Below the pieces are notes generated by a model. That model did not search any database, was not told the origin of the DNA, and saw nothing but the letters and a program-made list of their open reading frames with translations. A program made the translations under genes and the position numbers. A stretch of DNA of 47,444 nucleotides from a virus, in the IMG/VR virus record IMGVR_UViG_3300020465_001298, positions 1 to 47,444 of that record; one strand, given 5' to 3'. Below are positions 29,718 to 39,259 of the stretch, one piece after another (position 1 is the first letter of the stretch; the number at the start of each line of letters is the position of its first letter).

Positions 29718-31023
29718 GAAGTCTCCCAATATAATTAAAAGACTTTACTATAGTATAGTTCCTTTTAGTAAAAGATATGGTAAAGTGTATGAAGATACAC
29801 TTTCTTTTTTAACACAATCTGTTGATTGGTCAGAGTGGAGATTAAAAGAATATCAATTATTAGAGATGAAGGTGTTACTTCATCATTGTTATAACAATGT
29901 ACCCTATTATAGGCAGATATTCGTTGACAATAATTGGACTCCTGATGATTTTCAAAATGTTGATGACTTAAAAAAGTTTCCAGTTCTCACTAAGAAGATT
30001 ATCATGGAGAATAGGAATGATCTTATTGCCTCAAACTTATCACATCAAAAGGCATATCCTATTACAACTAGTGGTTCTAGTGGTGACAAGTTGAAGTTTT
30101 TTGTTACTGATGATGTCTTCAAGAAAGAGGCAGCGTTTAATATGCGTGCCTATCAACAACAGGGAGCACAGATGTATGATACTCCCAGTGTGTGGTTGAG
30201 GAGGTATGTACCTAAGAATAGTGATTCACCACTGTGGTATTATGACCACGAACTGAAACGTCTTTATATGTCAGCTTATCATCTAAATGATGATACTATC
30301 GATGAGTATATTAATAAGATTAATTCTGGTAACTATCAGACTATTTGTACTTATCCATCCTCAGCATACATCCTGGCTTGTCTGTGTGAGGAGAACAATC
30401 TAAATCTAACTCAGATTGAGAAAATTCATGTTACATCAGAAAAAATGTTGAATCAGTGGTATGATAAAGTTGTAGATATATTTGGTATCAGACCTTGTGG
30501 TCATTATGGTCAAATGGAAAAGGTATCATTCATGCATCAGACTGAAGAGTCAAGAGACTACCATCAAAACTATGAGTATGGTATTGATGAATTTTATGAT
30601 AATGGTGATGGTACACATGGATTAATTGCCACTGGATTTATTAACTACTATATGCCACTTATTAGGTATAGGACAGAGGATACTTTTGTCTTGAAGAATG
30701 GTAAGGTGAAAGAAATCAACGGACGTAGTAGTGATATTCTAGTATCAGATACTGGTGCTAGACTACCAGGTGTAAATTTCTATAGTTGGATTGATAAGAA
30801 AATGCCAGCTGTTAAGATGTTCCAGATTATTCAAAAGTCTAAGAAAGATATCACCTTCAAGTATGTTCAAAATGAGTCTTATGAAGGAGATATACATAGT
30901 GAAATTGTAAATGGTCTAAAGTCAAGACTTGGTGATATGAATTACGATATATTGAAGGTATCTGAAATACCTAGAGATAAGAACACACAAAAAATTAGAA
31001 GCATTATTAATGAGGTTAAGTGA
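29692..31023 (+). CDS. CapK/PaaK-like adenylate-forming ligase
   Basis: 443 aa from the ATG at 29692 (a GTG five codons upstream is possible). The ATP-binding loop ITTSGSSGDKLKFF and later segments (HYGQMEKVSF, LIATGFINYYMPLIRYRTED, INGRSSDIL) are those of phenylacetate-CoA ligase and the CapK proteins found in capsule clusters. It would activate a carboxylic acid as adenylate, perhaps to put an acyl or amino-acid group on a sugar. Actual substrate unknown. Confidence 0.8.
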   Translation: MGTIKSIVKKSPNIIKRLYYSIVPFSKRYGKVYEDTLSFLTQSVDWSEWRLKEYQLLEMKVLLHHCYNNVPYYRQIFVDNNWTPDDFQNVDDLKKFPVLTKKIIMENRNDLIASNLSHQKAYPITTSGSSGDKLKFFVTDDVFKKEAAFNMRAYQQQGAQMYDTPSVWLRRYVPKNSDSPLWYYDHELKRLYMSAYHLNDDTIDEYINKINSGNYQTICTYPSSAYILACLCEENNLNLTQIEKIHVTSEKMLNQWYDKVVDIFGIRPCGHYGQMEKVSFMHQTEESRDYHQNYEYGIDEFYDNGDGTHGLIATGFINYYMPLIRYRTEDTFVLKNGKVKEINGRSSDILVSDTGARLPGVNFYSWIDKKMPAVKMFQIIQKSKKDITFKYVQNESYEGDIHSEIVNGLKSRLGDMNYDILKVSEIPRDKNTQKIRSIINEVK

Positions 31024-32288
31024 TGAATGTAAGTTTTGTTGGTCTTGGCAAACTGGGTTTGCCTCTTGCTTGTTGTCTTGCAAAAGCAGGTAATAGAGTC
31101 CTGGGTGTAGATAAGAATGAATATGTTCTGGACAAACTAAACAATCAAGAACTACCGTTCTACGAACCAGGTTTGTCAGATATTTTTCCACATACAAACT
31201 TTATAGGATTTACTGACTCTTATAAAAGGGCTGTGGATGAGACCGACGCTACAATCATCCTGGTCAATACTCAATTGGGTGATACTGGATACTCGGCAGA
31301 GTTTGTAGAGTCTGCTCTTATCGATCTTGCAGTCAATTTGAAAAAAAGTGATAAGGATTATCATTGTATTATTCTGTCATCTACTGTTCTTCCAGGAACT
31401 ATTGCCAAACTTATTAGTCTTTTTGAAAAAATTTCGGGAAGAAAGTTTGAGGAAGGATTTGGTTTTGCATATGTTCCGGACTTTGTGAGACTGGGTAATG
31501 TAATCAAAGACTTTATGAACCCAGAATTTTTTCTTGTAGGTGCTAATAATTGGAATGATGTAAGTATTGTTACAAGAATTTTTGGTCACTTTCATAAAAA
31601 CAATCCACCTAAAAAGTATCTGACATTAGAAGAGACTGAGGTAGCAAAAGTTGCTCTTAATGCTTTTATTGTCAATAAAATTACTTTTGCAAACTTCCTT
31701 GGCGAGTGCTGTGAGGGTATGTATAATGTTGATGTTCATAAAATTACTGATACTATTGGTATTGATAAAAGAATCTCTCCATATTTCTTTGGGTATGGAA
31801 CTCCATTTGGTGGTACTTGTTTTCCTAGAGACACATCTGCTTTCATTAAGTTTGCCTCTGATAGAGGTAAAGAAGCAAAGCACCTTGAATTTGCTAATGA
31901 GGTTAATAAAAATGTATATAAAACTATTTTAAATAAATGTCGTGAACATCAAACGATTGGCATTGTCGGTGTATCATTTAAACCAAACTCTCCCGTCACA
32001 ATTGGATCTCCATCAGTAAAATTAATTGCAGATCTAGCAAAAATTAGTAAAACAATATATACTTTTGATGAATTGGATGAGACATTCAACAATCTTAATG
32101 GATTAAATGAATTTATTCATAAATGTGTATCACCACAAGAGGTAATTGATATGTCTTCTGTGTGTGTTTTCATGCATCCTACAAAAAAATATGCTACACT
32201 TAAAGTTGATGGAAAAGAATTAGTTGATAACTGGGGCATTTTTTCATCTGAAAAACTTTTTACAGTGGATACTTCGTTACCTGACTAA
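31023..32288 (+). CDS. UDP-glucose/GDP-mannose 6-dehydrogenase family protein
   Basis: 421 aa; ATG at 31023 overlaps the upstream stop (TGATG), with a GTG one codon before. Rossmann GLGKLGLPLA at residues 6-15, ILSSTVLPGT loop, and the active-site FGGTCFPRDTSAFIKFA with the catalytic Cys near residue 266. The third domain ends VCVFMHPTKKY. Makes a UDP- or GDP-uronic acid by two-step oxidation. Slightly divergent, so the substrate is open. Confidence 0.87.
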   Translation: MNVSFVGLGKLGLPLACCLAKAGNRVLGVDKNEYVLDKLNNQELPFYEPGLSDIFPHTNFIGFTDSYKRAVDETDATIILVNTQLGDTGYSAEFVESALIDLAVNLKKSDKDYHCIILSSTVLPGTIAKLISLFEKISGRKFEEGFGFAYVPDFVRLGNVIKDFMNPEFFLVGANNWNDVSIVTRIFGHFHKNNPPKKYLTLEETEVAKVALNAFIVNKITFANFLGECCEGMYNVDVHKITDTIGIDKRISPYFFGYGTPFGGTCFPRDTSAFIKFASDRGKEAKHLEFANEVNKNVYKTILNKCREHQTIGIVGVSFKPNSPVTIGSPSVKLIADLAKISKTIYTFDELDETFNNLNGLNEFIHKCVSPQEVIDMSSVCVFMHPTKKYATLKVDGKELVDNWGIFSSEKLFTVDTSLPD

Positions 32289-33319
32289 TGATTAAAAATA
32301 GAGAGAGTGTTGATTCTTTGAAACCTTACAATGTGGGAGGTAGGTCTAACCTATCTTATGATTGGGAGTGCTTTGATTGGAATGAGTCAGAGTTTCCACC
32401 ATCAAATGGAGTGTTTGAGGTGATGAAGAATTTTTATCGATATGAAAGATACCCTGATATCTGTGCTTCCAATTTGAAGCAGAAACTATCAGAGTATGTT
32501 TCTCTCCCATCAGACTTTATTGAGGTGTATAATGGATCTGATGATGGTTTAAGAGATATCTTTACTGTGTTTGTGGATAAGAATACAAAAGTATTAACCT
32601 ATGCTCCCTCATACACACAGGTAGATACATTTATTTCTATTAATACAGACCACTATGTAAAGGAACAAATTGTAGATCCTCTTGGTAGACATGAATATGA
32701 ATGGGACAAATGTATTGATAAAGATGTAGTTTATATTGTCAATCCCAATAATCCGACAGGTAAATTGATTGATGTATCTACTATTCAGGGATTGCTTCAA
32801 GAAAATCCAGATACATTATTTGTGGTAGATGAAGCGTATTATGAGTTTGCAAAACAATCTTGTGCTCACCTAGTAATAGGTTATAAGAATTTGATTGTTA
32901 CCAGAACATTCTCTAAGGCATTTGGACTGGCAGCAGTCAGACTTGGGTATGTATTGGCACATCCTGACCTTCTTTTTAATCTTAGAAAGATTAAAAATGG
33001 TAAGACAGTCAATGCCATGGCACAAATGTGTGGTGTAGCAGCACTCAATGATCTTCATTATCTGAATGCTAGAATTGATGAGATGAATGATGCTAAGAAG
33101 TTTTTTATCGACAATCTAGCAAACAAATATACTGCTATCAATAGCAATGCTAATTTTGTACTGGTAAAAACACCTGATGCAAAAAGTCTTCTAGATAAAA
33201 TGAAAAAAAACAAGATTCTTATCAGAGATAGAAGTTCCTTTATTAATCTTGAAAATTGTGTTAGAATTACAATAGGTTCTAAGAAGCAAATTATTAAAGT
33301 ACTTGGAGTAATGAATTAA
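32288..33319 (+). CDS. PLP-dependent aminotransferase, HisC-like
   Basis: 343 aa, fold-type I. PLP lysine in RTFSKAFGLAAVRLGY; VYIVNPNNPTGK and FVVDEAYYEF hold the usual Asn and Asp/Tyr cofactor contacts. Most like histidinol-phosphate aminotransferase or threonine-phosphate decarboxylase. Its place between a nucleotide-sugar dehydrogenase and a fucosyltransferase suggests an amino group or amino-alcohol being made for the polysaccharide rather than histidine. Stop-start overlaps on both sides. Confidence 0.83.
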   Translation: MIKNRESVDSLKPYNVGGRSNLSYDWECFDWNESEFPPSNGVFEVMKNFYRYERYPDICASNLKQKLSEYVSLPSDFIEVYNGSDDGLRDIFTVFVDKNTKVLTYAPSYTQVDTFISINTDHYVKEQIVDPLGRHEYEWDKCIDKDVVYIVNPNNPTGKLIDVSTIQGLLQENPDTLFVVDEAYYEFAKQSCAHLVIGYKNLIVTRTFSKAFGLAAVRLGYVLAHPDLLFNLRKIKNGKTVNAMAQMCGVAALNDLHYLNARIDEMNDAKKFFIDNLANKYTAINSNANFVLVKTPDAKSLLDKMKKNKILIRDRSSFINLENCVRITIGSKKQIIKVLGVMN

Positions 33320-34257
33320 TGATTGGATATGATCGTTTAGGTAGCAATGGACGAATGGGTAACCAACTCTTTCAGTATGCTGCTCTTAGAGGTATTGCAG
33401 AACATCATGGATATGATTGGTGTATTCCTCCCGAAAATACACCCAATCAATCCAACTATGGTATACACGAGGCATTTAATATTCCTCAAGAGCATATAGG
33501 ATACATTAATCCTAACATTTCAATGCAGACAATTTATAGTGATCAGACAATTCAGATGATGAATCCTGATGTAAAAACTGTGCAAGAGAAGTCATATGGA
33601 TTTGATAAGGAGTTATTTGATAATTTCCAAGATAATACAAATCTTGATGGATATTTGCAATCATACAAATATTTTGAAAATATTAGAGAGCAACTTCTGG
33701 GAGAACTTACATTTAAAGATGATATTCTAGAACCCTGTAAAGAGTTTTTATCTGGATTTGATAAGATTATCTTTCTACATGTTAGGAGAGGTGATGCCAC
33801 TAGAACTAAAAAACATAGAGAAATTTTTCCTATGCCCACCTGGGAATATTATAAAGAAGCACTATCACATTTTGATGATGATATACCTGTTTTTGTATCT
33901 AGTGATGATGCTGAATGGTGTCAAAAACAAGATTTCTTTTCCGATGATAAATTTTTAATTAGAGAATCAGTTGATTTATATGACCATGTTCATAGAGACG
34001 GTGATGGTGAACATCATCAATCCTGTGTTCCACATACTGATATGTGTCTGATGTCCCTATGTAATGGTGGTATTCTATCCAGAAGCACATTCTCCTGGTG
34101 GGGTGCTTATCTGATTAAGAATCCTACACAACCTATTGTGGCTCCCAAACCATTTCAATATTATAAACCTGCTTATGATATTGAGTCACATACTGTTGAT
34201 GAGTCTTTCCTCATCCCTGACAATTGGATCACTGTAAGTAAAGGTATTAGAGGTTAA
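33319..34257 (+). CDS. Second GT11 family fucosyltransferase-like enzyme
   Basis: 312 aa. GRMGNQLFQYAALRGIAEHH, FLHVRRGDATRTK and STFSWWGAYL are the GT11 motifs. It is longer than the GT11 at 27722 because of an insert rich in His and Asp (HVHRDGDGEHHQSCVPHTDM). Sequence is clearly diverged from the first, so different acceptors are likely. Overlaps the upstream stop by one base. Confidence 0.87.
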   Translation: MIGYDRLGSNGRMGNQLFQYAALRGIAEHHGYDWCIPPENTPNQSNYGIHEAFNIPQEHIGYINPNISMQTIYSDQTIQMMNPDVKTVQEKSYGFDKELFDNFQDNTNLDGYLQSYKYFENIREQLLGELTFKDDILEPCKEFLSGFDKIIFLHVRRGDATRTKKHREIFPMPTWEYYKEALSHFDDDIPVFVSSDDAEWCQKQDFFSDDKFLIRESVDLYDHVHRDGDGEHHQSCVPHTDMCLMSLCNGGILSRSTFSWWGAYLIKNPTQPIVAPKPFQYYKPAYDIESHTVDESFLIPDNWITVSKGIRG

Positions 34258-34259
34258 TC

Positions 34260-34880
34260 ATGACTTATTCTAAGAGATTTAGTAGTAAATTCTATGCAAG
34301 ATTACTGAAACCTGCTGGTAGTAATCCAGTAAGAGATAGAGCATCCTCCTTTGAGATTATCTTTGAACTGCTGGACCAGAAAGAAGATAAGAATTTTTTG
34401 ATTGTAGAGACTGGTTGCATGAGAAGAGACCATGGCAATCTTGCTTTTGGTGATGATGGTGCTAGTACGTATATTTTTGATGACTTCATTAACTTCTATG
34501 ATGGAGAAGTTCATTCAGTAGATATTTGTGAGGATAATGTAAACTATGCAAATGAATTAACCTCTGATAAGACGACAGTGCATTGTCAAGACTCTGTTGA
34601 TTTTCTATGGAACTTGCCAAAGAAACAGATTGATTTCTTGTATCTTGATTCCTTTGATATTATTAAGGAGGACCCTCATCCATCTCAACTACATCATGTG
34701 AAAGAGATGTGCGCTGCTATTGATAAGTTAGGTAAGGGTTCTATTGTCTGTATTGATGACCATAATGCATTTTTTACCAATGATGGGAAGATTGCTAAGG
34801 GAACATATGTAAAAGATTTTATGGATGATATAGGAATGAAACCTATACATGAAGGATATCAAATTGTTTGGGTAATATAA
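34260..34880 (+). CDS. Class I SAM-dependent methyltransferase-like protein
   Basis: 206 aa. FLIVETGCMRRDHGN resembles the glycine-loop strand (motif I), EVHSVDICEDNVNYANEL the acidic motif after beta2, and DFLYLDSFD the motif at beta4. The fold is that of cephalosporin-hydroxylase/methyltransferase-like proteins common in sugar clusters. Could methylate a sugar; catalysis not proven. Confidence 0.65.
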   Translation: MTYSKRFSSKFYARLLKPAGSNPVRDRASSFEIIFELLDQKEDKNFLIVETGCMRRDHGNLAFGDDGASTYIFDDFINFYDGEVHSVDICEDNVNYANELTSDKTTVHCQDSVDFLWNLPKKQIDFLYLDSFDIIKEDPHPSQLHHVKEMCAAIDKLGKGSIVCIDDHNAFFTNDGKIAKGTYVKDFMDDIGMKPIHEGYQIVWVI

Positions 34881-35618
34881 ATGAGTGATGTATTTCTAAA
34901 AGCATGGCACGGTGGACTTGGTGATTCATTACAGTTCTCTACTCTCCCAGAGGAGTTTCATAAACAGCAGAACAGAAAGACATATATCTTAGAGGATGCA
35001 CTTTTTAGAAATTCAGAAATATATGATCTGGTGTGGAATAAGAATCCATATGTAGAAGGAAAGAAAGCAGGAACTTGGAATGCAGGTGACCTACCAGACA
35101 TCCCATATCAAGAACTGTGTATGGATGGTAAGGGCACTGGTAATATGATTTCCAATTGGGAATTGTTTCATGGATTGGAACCAGTGAATAGTCATCCTAA
35201 AATTTATTATGAACCAGAAATTCATGATGGATATAAGGATGTCTTTATTGTTGATTTCACTTCTACAACCATAAGTTATAATGAAAACAAGTTAAAAAAT
35301 ATTCTTGAGGATATGAAAAAAGAATATTCAGACAAGAGGTTTCTTTCTATTGATTTTGTAAAGTCAGTATCTAGTAATTCATATGATATTGAGTATGATG
35401 GATGTATTGAAGTGGAAAGTATTTTTAGGTACTGTGATCTTATGGCATCATCATATGGATTACTTACAGTAAGCAGTGGTGCTAGTCATATGAGTTCTGC
35501 TGTAAAAGATTATGCTCCAGATCTTGACAGTATTTGTGTTATGCCAGAAAAGTGGTATAATTATCATAAGGAAAGGGGACTGTTCTTCTTTGACAATGTT
35601 AACTATGTAATTTATTAG
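34881..35618 (+). CDS. Glycosyltransferase family 9 (heptosyltransferase)-like protein
   Basis: 245 aa. N-terminal KAWHGGLGDSLQFSTLPEEF resembles the GLGD loop of GT9 ADP-heptose transferases, and the C-terminal YGLLTVSSGASHMSSAVKDY resembles their donor-site SGxxHxA region. It is shorter than typical GT9 (about 330 aa). A heptose or similar transfer would match the HldE-like genes downstream. Directly follows the methyltransferase-like gene. Confidence 0.62.
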   Translation: MSDVFLKAWHGGLGDSLQFSTLPEEFHKQQNRKTYILEDALFRNSEIYDLVWNKNPYVEGKKAGTWNAGDLPDIPYQELCMDGKGTGNMISNWELFHGLEPVNSHPKIYYEPEIHDGYKDVFIVDFTSTTISYNENKLKNILEDMKKEYSDKRFLSIDFVKSVSSNSYDIEYDGCIEVESIFRYCDLMASSYGLLTVSSGASHMSSAVKDYAPDLDSICVMPEKWYNYHKERGLFFFDNVNYVIY

Positions 35619-35619
35619 T

Positions 35620-36600
35620 ATGGCAAAATTTTTAATTACTGGTATTTCGGGATTTGCTGGTGCTCACCTAGCAAATCTTCTTCATCGTGAGGGACATAAA
35701 GTATTTGGTCTCATTCGTCGTACCAATGGTATGGAAAGTGACATTCGTGATGTTGTTCCTGATGATGCTTATAACTCTATCACTTTCCTGTACGGAGATC
35801 TGACCAACTATCGCTCCATGCGTAAGGTCTTTGAGGAGAATGAGTTTGATGGTGTATTTCACCTAGCAGCACAGTCTCATCCACCCACTAGTTTTCGTGA
35901 TCCTATTGGCACAATGGAAACTAATGTTATGGGTAGTGCCAATCTTATCCAGGTCCTTCAAGATCATCAACCCGATTGTAAGGTGATGTTCTGCTCTACA
36001 TCAGAGGTGTATGGCAATGTGGGGCAGGATGGACGTAAGATTCACTGGACTGATGCCATTGTTCCTTCCAACCCTTATGGTGCCTCTAAGGCAGCAACTG
36101 ATGTATATCTTCAAGAGAGATTCAACAATGGATTTCTGAAAGGATTCATTACTAGGGCATTCTCTCACACTGGACCACGCAGAGGACGTATCTTCTCCAT
36201 CTCATCTGATGCATATCAGATTGCTAGGATGATGAAGGGTTATCAAACCAAAGAACTTTTGATTGGTAACCTTAGCACAACAAGAGTTGTGATGGATGTA
36301 CGTGATACTGTCCGAGCGTACTATCTTGCCATGATGAATGAAGATGTGACTAACCATGTGTTCAATATCTGTGGTGATACACCCAGACAGATGCAGTATT
36401 TTACTGACAAATTGATTGAAATTTCAGGTTTGAATGATGTAGTACAGAGGATCCATGAACCCTTCTGGCGTCCACATGAGATTCACTATCAACATGGTGA
36501 CTCTTCTAATCTGGTTGAAATGACTGGATTCAAGGAAGAGTATGATATTGACACTACACTTGGTGATTTGTTGAAGTATTGGTATGACAAAATCTCATGA
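35620..36600 (+). CDS. gmd: GDP-mannose 4,6-dehydratase
   Basis: 326 aa, extended SDR. NADP-binding ITGISGFAGAHLA at residues 6-18; FCSTSEVYG holds the Ser/Thr-Glu pair and NPYGASKAATDVY the Tyr-xxx-Lys. TRAFSHTGPRRGRIF fits the GDP-mannose pocket. Makes GDP-4-keto-6-deoxy-mannose, the precursor of GDP-fucose and GDP-rhamnose. No clear GDP-fucose synthase is seen in the window, so the next step may use a host enzyme or another phage gene. Overlaps the next ATG. Confidence 0.88.
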   Translation: MAKFLITGISGFAGAHLANLLHREGHKVFGLIRRTNGMESDIRDVVPDDAYNSITFLYGDLTNYRSMRKVFEENEFDGVFHLAAQSHPPTSFRDPIGTMETNVMGSANLIQVLQDHQPDCKVMFCSTSEVYGNVGQDGRKIHWTDAIVPSNPYGASKAATDVYLQERFNNGFLKGFITRAFSHTGPRRGRIFSISSDAYQIARMMKGYQTKELLIGNLSTTRVVMDVRDTVRAYYLAMMNEDVTNHVFNICGDTPRQMQYFTDKLIEISGLNDVVQRIHEPFWRPHEIHYQHGDSSNLVEMTGFKEEYDIDTTLGDLLKYWYDKIS

Positions 36601-36992
36601 TTGTTTTTGTCAATGGTTGCTTTGATGTGCTTCATAGAGGGCACTTTGAGTTAATCAAGTATGCTGCTTCTCTTGGTGATACACTAATTGTGGCACTTGA
36701 CTCAGACAATAAGGTATCTCAAGATAAGGGATACCTTAGACCAATATACCCCCTTGAGGATAGAGTTTTTCAGATGATGTCTATCAAGGGTGTAAACGTG
36801 GTGCATACATTTGATAGTAGATATGAGTTGGAATCATTGATAGATTCCATACGACCTGATATACTGATAGTGGGTTCTGATTGGAAAGGAAAAGATGTTG
36901 TAGGTGCAGAGTATGCAAAAGAAGTTAGGTACTTTAAAAGGATTGGAAGTTACTCAACAACAAAAACAATTCAAGGTTCTACTTATAGGTGA
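36597..36992 (+). CDS. HldE-type nucleotidyltransferase domain, free-standing
   Basis: 131 aa. FVNGCFDVLHRGHFELI has the HxGH motif of cytidylyltransferases, and SYSTTKTIQGS the closing ST motif. Matches the C-terminal (RfaE2) domain of the bifunctional HldE, which puts a nucleotide on heptose-1-phosphate. Here it is a separate gene placed before the kinase, the reverse of the fused order. ATGA overlap with gmd; overlaps the kinase by 80 bases. Confidence 0.82.
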   Translation: MIVFVNGCFDVLHRGHFELIKYAASLGDTLIVALDSDNKVSQDKGYLRPIYPLEDRVFQMMSIKGVNVVHTFDSRYELESLIDSIRPDILIVGSDWKGKDVVGAEYAKEVRYFKRIGSYSTTKTIQGSTYR

Positions 36993-37713
36993 CTCTTGTA
37001 TAGACAGATATGTGTATGGTGTTGTTGATAGGATCAGTCCCGAAGCACCTGTACCTGTTCTGAAATGGGAGAGAGAGGAGACAACTGGTGGTATGGCATG
37101 GAATGTTTATTACAATCTCCTCTCATTTGGTATAAATGTAAGTATCATTACCAATGAAGAAAAACCCATCAAGACTAGATATGTTGATCTTAAATCAAAT
37201 CAACAGATTATGAGACTTGATGAGAAAGATGAGGTGAGTGACTTTGGTTATGCCCTACCAGATAATGAGTATGATGCTCTTGTTATCTCTGACTATAACA
37301 AAGGATTCATCTCATCTGAGATGCTTAATCGACTTGTAAATTGGTTTGATGGTCCAGTGTTTGTGGACACAAAGAAACCAATGGTTCCTCCTGCCAAGGC
37401 ATTCATCAAGATCAATGAGTATGAACATGCCAAAGTGGGTGAGACTACAGACAAAATGATTATCACAAGAGGATCAAAAGGTGCTGAGTATCAGGGAAAA
37501 CTATATCCTGGTGTTAAAGTAAATACATTTGATGTTTGTGGTGCTGGTGATACATTCTTGTCAGCCCTTGTGTATTATTACCTGATACATGATAAAATTG
37601 AAAAGGCAATACCTTTTGCTAATAGGGCAGCTGCCATTGCAGTGCAAAACCAAGGTACTTATATACTTTCACAAAGAGACATAAATGAATTGGCACCTGA
37701 TATCATATGCTGA
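36913..37713 (+). CDS. HldE-type sugar kinase domain (PfkB family), free-standing
   Basis: 266 aa from the ATG at 36913; in-frame GTG and TTG starts nearby make this uncertain. VLLIGDSCIDRYVYGVVDRI, then TTGGMAWNVYYNLLSFG and the catalytic DVCGAGDTFLSALVYYYL are those of the RfaE1 kinase that phosphorylates heptose-7-phosphate. About 50 residues shorter than the bacterial domain, with a gap before MIITRGSKGAE. The catalytic Asp in GAGDTF is kept. Confidence 0.82.
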   Translation: MQKKLGTLKGLEVTQQQKQFKVLLIGDSCIDRYVYGVVDRISPEAPVPVLKWEREETTGGMAWNVYYNLLSFGINVSIITNEEKPIKTRYVDLKSNQQIMRLDEKDEVSDFGYALPDNEYDALVISDYNKGFISSEMLNRLVNWFDGPVFVDTKKPMVPPAKAFIKINEYEHAKVGETTDKMIITRGSKGAEYQGKLYPGVKVNTFDVCGAGDTFLSALVYYYLIHDKIEKAIPFANRAAAIAVQNQGTYILSQRDINELAPDIIC

Positions 37714-38437
37714 TGAAACCTTTGCAAAGCAGCAAAGGTTCTTGCATCAAATACATAAGCAAAAATTTGTACATCATCCCTTTACAAGAAAGGATTTAGT
37801 ACAAACAAAATTCTATCAAGAAAATAAAAAAATACTAGACCAAGAAACTGGTGCTGGGTATTGGTTGTGGAAACCATATTATATTCTTGAGATTCTTAAA
37901 TCTGCTGAGGAGAATGACTTTGTAATCTATGCTGACTGTGGAGACATGTTCTCTAAAGGTTTAGTTGATTATGTAGAACAAATTCTAGAAGACGAGGACA
38001 TTTCATTTTTACTATTGACTAGTACAAAAAACAGTAATTCCACAAAAAGAGATTGTTTTATTAAAATGAATTGTGATGAAATGATATATTATGAATCAAA
38101 TCATTTAGAAGCAGGTTTCCAAATATGGAGAGTATGTGATAAGTCCATTAAAGCAATCGAAGAATACTTAGAGTATTGTAAAGATGAGGTCATCATTAAC
38201 AATGATCCAAGTACATTGGGTGAAGAATTGCCTGGATTTTTGGAACATCGTAATGATCAAAGTATCCTAACTAATCTTGCAATTAAAAATGGTTACACTG
38301 TAGGTGGAACAGAGTATAGAAATTTTGTAGAATGCAATTATGAATATTGGTATGAAAGGGATAATGCAGGATATGGTCGTGAGATTGATTTATTTTTGAA
38401 CGAAATCAAGGAGGAGTGGAAATGCACAGTATTATAG
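37685..38437 (+). CDS. Putative glycosyltransferase
   Basis: 250 aa. ETGAGYWLWKPYYILEILKS followed by DFVIYADCGDMF (DxGD) is typical of small sugar transferases that sit in surface-glycan clusters; a later EAGFQIWRVC and EHRNDQSILTNLAIKNGY also fit. No confident family number. It overlaps the kinase by 29 bases and the next gene by 16. Confidence 0.65.
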   Translation: MNWHLISYADETFAKQQRFLHQIHKQKFVHHPFTRKDLVQTKFYQENKKILDQETGAGYWLWKPYYILEILKSAEENDFVIYADCGDMFSKGLVDYVEQILEDEDISFLLLTSTKNSNSTKRDCFIKMNCDEMIYYESNHLEAGFQIWRVCDKSIKAIEEYLEYCKDEVIINNDPSTLGEELPGFLEHRNDQSILTNLAIKNGYTVGGTEYRNFVECNYEYWYERDNAGYGREIDLFLNEIKEEWKCTVL

Positions 38438-39249
38438 TTACAATACACAATAGTGCTAGACAAATTCCAACAGGAGAGATTCTTTTGGAGAAAGTTTTAG
38501 ATGGTATCGTTAATAATACCACTGGTGACTATGAACTTCTTTGTATGCTTGATGGATGCACTGATGATTCTGACAAAATTGTAGACAAATACACTGATAG
38601 AGCTAATGTAAGATCAATAGTTCTTCCAGATATATTTGAAGTTAGAACAAACAATGCTGCATTCAAAGAATCAAAAGGAGAGTTTGTAATTGTAGTGCAG
38701 GATGACCAGGTTGTTGCTGAAAAGGGTTGGAATGAAAGGATGCAGAAACCCTTTGATAATTTTTATGATGTGTTTGCTGTGACTGCAATGTGCTCTCACA
38801 ATTGGGAAGTTAATCCTCACTCAATTCATCTTCATAATCCCAACATACCAGTAACAGGGTGGTGTGATATTTTAAATCATGTAGATCATGCCTCAGTAAA
38901 TCATGGTTTGTCTAGGGATGTCTTTGCTGTAAGGTCTTCTGCTAACAGGGGACCTTTGATGATGAACTTAGATGATTTGAAAAAATTAAATTACCTTGAT
39001 GATTCATTTGCCCCATGTGATATGGATGATCATGACCTTATGTACAGGGCATTTCTTGAACTTGGTAAAGTTTGTGGTGCTTATACTATTAATATGGAAC
39101 CAATGTCCTGGTCTAGTGGAGCAAGAGTTGGTGGTGATCTGCCCCTCTGGGCATACGAATCACAGCATAAAAATACCAGAACTTTTTATGAGAGATATCA
39201 TAATGTGTTAGCATCTCATAGAATCATTGATAATAGAGTGTTAAAGTGA
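38422..39249 (+). CDS. Glycosyltransferase family 2
   Basis: 275 aa from the ATG at 38422, which has a strong GGAGGAG box seven bases upstream; the GTG at 38416 lies inside that box. SIIVTIHNSARQ, ELLCMLDGCTDDS and FVIVVQDDQVV are the GT2 nucleotide-binding strand and DxD region. Transfers an unknown sugar. Last of the main overlapping run; a late promoter follows. Confidence 0.82.
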   Translation: MHSIIVTIHNSARQIPTGEILLEKVLDGIVNNTTGDYELLCMLDGCTDDSDKIVDKYTDRANVRSIVLPDIFEVRTNNAAFKESKGEFVIVVQDDQVVAEKGWNERMQKPFDNFYDVFAVTAMCSHNWEVNPHSIHLHNPNIPVTGWCDILNHVDHASVNHGLSRDVFAVRSSANRGPLMMNLDDLKKLNYLDDSFAPCDMDDHDLMYRAFLELGKVCGAYTINMEPMSWSSGARVGGDLPLWAYESQHKNTRTFYERYHNVLASHRIIDNRVLK

Positions 39250-39251
39250 CC

Positions 39252-39259
39252 TATAAATA
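39252..39259 (+). promoter_or_regulatory. T4-type late promoter TATAAATA inside the island
   Basis: Perfect TATAAATA directly after the GT2 stop, 27 bases before the ATG of the remnant at 39279 and 103 before the cupin gene. The last genes of the island may therefore be made late. Confidence 0.65.

Noticed and set aside
36904-36912. GTG start for the sugar kinase
   Set aside because: The ATG three codons later has an equal or better context; start remains uncertain but GTG is not preferred.
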